This document shows, piece by piece, positions 8,001-10,000 of a stretch of 10,000 nucleotides of DNA. The notes beneath the pieces are model-generated. The model saw nothing but the letters and a program-made list of their open reading frames with translations, did no database searches and was not told where the DNA came from. The stretch is from Glandiceps talaboti (lineage: Eukaryota > Hemichordata > Enteropneusta > Spengelidae), in the NCBI RefSeq assembly GCF_964340395.1, contig NC_135563.1, forward strand, positions 8,288,655 through 8,298,654. The letters are read 5' to 3'. How positions within the stretch are numbered: the first letter of the stretch is position 1; each line of letters opens with the position of its first letter. A program made the position numbers and the translations under genes.

Positions 8001-8215
8001 TTCAATTCAATTCAATTCTTAGTTTATTCGCCAATGTATATATAAAAAATACATCAGAAATCTTGTTGGCTCTTACGATAAAATTAAATATAACATGAAT
8101 GCTTCCTTTTGTGTAGTAATAATTTGAGAATTACAAAATTTACTGTGATGTGGAGAAGACTCACAATATGTACTGATCATAGAAAATACAGGGTAATATG
8201 GATAAGAATTAAATT
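8001..8215 (-). mobile_element. Possible truncated non-LTR retroposon 3' end
   Basis: The plus strand begins with TTCAATTCAATTCAATTC (8001-8018) and then TTTATT (8023-8028). Read on the minus strand, unique sequence ends in an AATAAA signal followed by tandem GAATT pentamers, the usual end of many invertebrate CR1/L2-like LINEs and dependent SINEs. The left limit is clear, but the right limit at the (GTT)n tract is a guess. No reverse transcriptase is readable, and no target-site duplication was found by eye. A short dyad (ATTGGC at 7991, GCCAAT at 8030) flanks the tail. Confidence 0.35.
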
Positions 8216-8266
8216 TTGTTGTTGTTGTTGTTGTCTTTGTCTTTGTTGTTTTTTGTTGTTGTTTTT
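8216..8266. repeat. Imperfect (GTT)n / T-rich microsatellite
   Basis: GTT units with CTTTGT and extra T interruptions over 51 bases. Confidence 0.9.
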
Positions 8267-8495
8267 ACACATTTTGATCTTGTATAAAGTCTCCAGTTGT
8301 TGTATTTTCTTAATGAAATAAACTGATTCACCCTGTGAGTCCAACCTATGATTAGAACATTATTTGTTTATTGCGTGTGTTCAAGCAAAATCTCATTTCA
8401 CGCTCGGATAAATCTACATTTTTTTTTTCTTCAAGACAACCATTTATGTTAGTTTCTGAACGTCGATTCTTTTGTTGCAAAGGTTAGAAAGACAG

Positions 8496-8565
<70 letters not shown>

Positions 8566-8584
8566 GCACGCATGCACGCACATA
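8496..8584. repeat. (CA)n grading into (CGCA)n; alternating purine-pyrimidine tract
   Basis: A pure dinucleotide array of 32 AC units (8498-8561) passes into CGCA units with one TGCA variant. Purine and pyrimidine alternate without a break over 89 bases, the composition that most favours left-handed Z-DNA. It ends about 20 bases before the left end of the large inverted repeat. Confidence 0.98.
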
Positions 8585-8605
8585 GCTGACTCTTCTCATT
8601 GTTCA

Positions 8606-8997
8606 ATGAAAACCTGAAAGTGGCCAAATATGGATGAGGCTTGGGTATTTATATTGACTTTCTTATTTATAAAACAATTTTATCATGGCGTCCTACTCGA
8701 AAAATCAGTGTGAAATAACACTGACAAAGTCTGTGTTTGTAACTCAATACATTGCAGAAAACTAGAAAATGTGTAAAAAAAAAATTGTAATTGTACGTAC
8801 AATAACAAACATTTTACACATTCATTAATCTTGTGGAATTTATTGAGTACAAACAAGGACTTGGCATGTGTTGTCTCAAATTGATTTTTTCAAGTAGGAC
8901 GCGATGATGATAAAATTATTCAAGTTTAATAAATAAAAACTCCAAAGTAAATACCACTCCCTATATCAGACAAAAATGACACAATGCCGGTTTTCAT
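8606..8997. repeat. Large imperfect palindrome with no spacer (foldback-like inverted repeat)
   Basis: The left arm (8606 to 8796) and the reverse complement of the right arm (8797 to 8997) align nearly end to end, with several small gaps and roughly three quarters of bases matching by eye. Anchors are the ends ATGAAAACC (8606-8614) and GGTTTTCAT (8989-8997), AATTTTATCAT (left, about 8677-8687) with its partner near 8906-8917, GCGTCCTACT (8689-8698) with AGTAGGACGC (8893-8902), ATGTGTAAAA (left) with TTTTACACAT (right), and the perfect centre TTGTACGTACAA (8791-8802). It encodes no protein. It may be a MITE or foldback element without a transposase, a local inverted duplication, or a source of hairpin RNA. 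Arm divergence suggests it is not recent. Confidence 0.85.
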
Positions 8998-10000
8998 AAG
9001 TTTGAAAAAAAATAGAAATCCGACTTTCAAAAGCTAAAATCGTTACTACTGTAGCAGTCTGCCTAAGTACGACTGTAATATACTTGTCTTTTTAATACGT
9101 CATTTTCAAAAAACATAAATTTGTCTCCCATTCTTGTTTTAAAAGGTTTACTTTTGTTATATTGCTGCAATACAATAGTCTTTGCTTTATCGTCGCTTGT
9201 CATTAATAAATGAGCCCAAGTTTGCGAACAATTGACCACTTACGTGTTCAATGTTTGCAGAAGATAAAATAATATAGTTATAAATATGAAAGTGAAATGT
9301 TTATAGACTAGTGATGTTCATTTTGATGATGATAAAAAGTTAATTATTTCGTGAATCTTTCAAATTGGGATTACAACTTTGTTTGTTACGTACAAGAAAA
9401 GCAATACTAAAAACGCGGGTGATATTCAAAGTTGTGACTCCATCGAACGCAACGTGAAATGAACAGCTTGATCCACTTCGAGAACACACGCAGTATCAAA
9501 TTCTAACTTCCGGGATGAATGTAACAAAAAAACTAGTCACAAACGTACCTTTTCTACAAAGCAAAGTGAATCTATTAATTATGTATGCTTCTTTAATGTG
9601 CGCGTATTTAATTGCCAACATTAATGTTGAGTGACTCATTAATAGTAACGTAAATCGAAATGAAACGACCGACCATGAAAAGGTAGAGGAAGCCCACAAT
9701 AGAAAACATAATTGTTAGGAAACTGGCTTGAAGCGAAGCTTGCTGTTAATCGCTACTCCTATTTTGATCGCTGAAGCAATACGTGGATTTTGTGTAGACT
9801 AACATTCGATCGAAATCTCACACGTAAAGGCGTATTAGTTTTAAAATGCAAAGTGCTCCCAACATACTTGTCAATTTCTCGGCAGAGTTTACCGAGATAA
9901 TCTATTAACGGAGGTCGTGTCCGCGGAAAGTGACGCGCATACAAGCAGCGAACTTAGCATATCGTCACAAACCACGACCGTTTTACGGTACTGTTCTTAG
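8998..10000. other. Unique sequence, no gene seen; CpG-rich at the right edge
   Basis: Two minus-strand frames are open here, 9496-9699 and 9759-9944. The second lacks an ATG start and neither matches a known family. From about 9880 CpG becomes frequent and includes GTCCGCGGA and the small dyad CCGTTTTACGG (9979-9989). The sequence may be approaching a gene or regulatory region beyond the window. Confidence 0.45.

Noticed and set aside
8109-8321. 70-codon plus-strand frame with a run of Cys and Leu
   Set aside because: The Cys/Leu run is the imperfect (GTT)n tract translated.
3425-8593. Shared 12-mer ATAGCTGACTCT at 3425-3436 and 8582-8593, each beside a microsatellite
   Set aside because: Several repeated 12-mers are expected by chance in 10 kb, and the similarity does not extend beyond it.
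9759-9954. Basic minus-strand open frame at the right edge
   Set aside because: It opens just after an in-frame TAA near 9955, has no ATG at its start, no clear splice acceptor and no recognisable domain.
1-10000. tRNA, rRNA, CRISPR array or bacterial operon
   Set aside because: No tRNA T-arm plus A/B box pair, no rRNA-like block, no spaced direct repeats with unique spacers and no runs of adjacent long open frames were seen on either strand.

Overview
This window looks like non-coding (intergenic or intronic) nuclear DNA from an animal, most likely a marine invertebrate. The base composition is AT-rich, CpG is not depleted, and simple repeats of the kind common in metazoan genomes are dense: (AAAC)n, (GTAT)n, (AATG)n, (TGTC)n, (TTTA)n, (GTT)n, (AAAT)n and (CA)n. 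The species cannot be named from the sequence. I found no protein-coding gene, tRNA, rRNA, CRISPR array or prokaryotic-style operon that I can support. The longest open frames, about 60 to 105 codons, match no family I recognise. Several are only microsatellite translations, and others overlap on both strands, as chance frames do.

Layout. 1-857: unique AT-rich sequence. 858-893: (AAAC)n. 894-2370: unique sequence with a locally CpG-rich patch at about 1330-2060. 2389-2839: a compound microsatellite block of four tetranucleotide arrays, with a possible retroposon 3' end between the first two. 3445-3486: (GTT)14. About 3900-4210: a cluster of developmental transcription-factor motifs, including a near-perfect composite POU-SOX site, which makes it a candidate enhancer. 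4268-4295: (AAAT)7. 4818-4888: an RFX X-box-like site and a perfect CRE palindrome. About 5000-7110: unique sequence with few simple repeats and a recurring 9-mer, TATCGTGTT. 7114-7146: an A-rich tail-like tract. 7323-7350: a G-quadruplex-prone tract. 7772-7812: imperfect (CAAA)n. 8001-8215: a possible 3' end of a non-LTR retroposon on the minus strand. 8216-8266: imperfect (GTT)n. 8496-8584: an 89-base alternating purine-pyrimidine tract made of (CA)n grading into (CGCA)n. 8606-8997: a diverged inverted repeat of about 390 bases with no spacer. 9000-10000: unique sequence that becomes CpG-rich at the right edge.

The most notable structure is the 8606-8997 palindrome. Its arms pair from a perfect 12-base centre (8791-8802) out to matching 9-base ends, and it lies next to the Z-DNA-prone tract. 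It may be a foldback or MITE-type element, or a local inverted duplication; if transcribed it would form a long hairpin RNA. The regulatory calls are motif-based inferences. No genes are visible here for them to act on, so any targets would lie outside the window.
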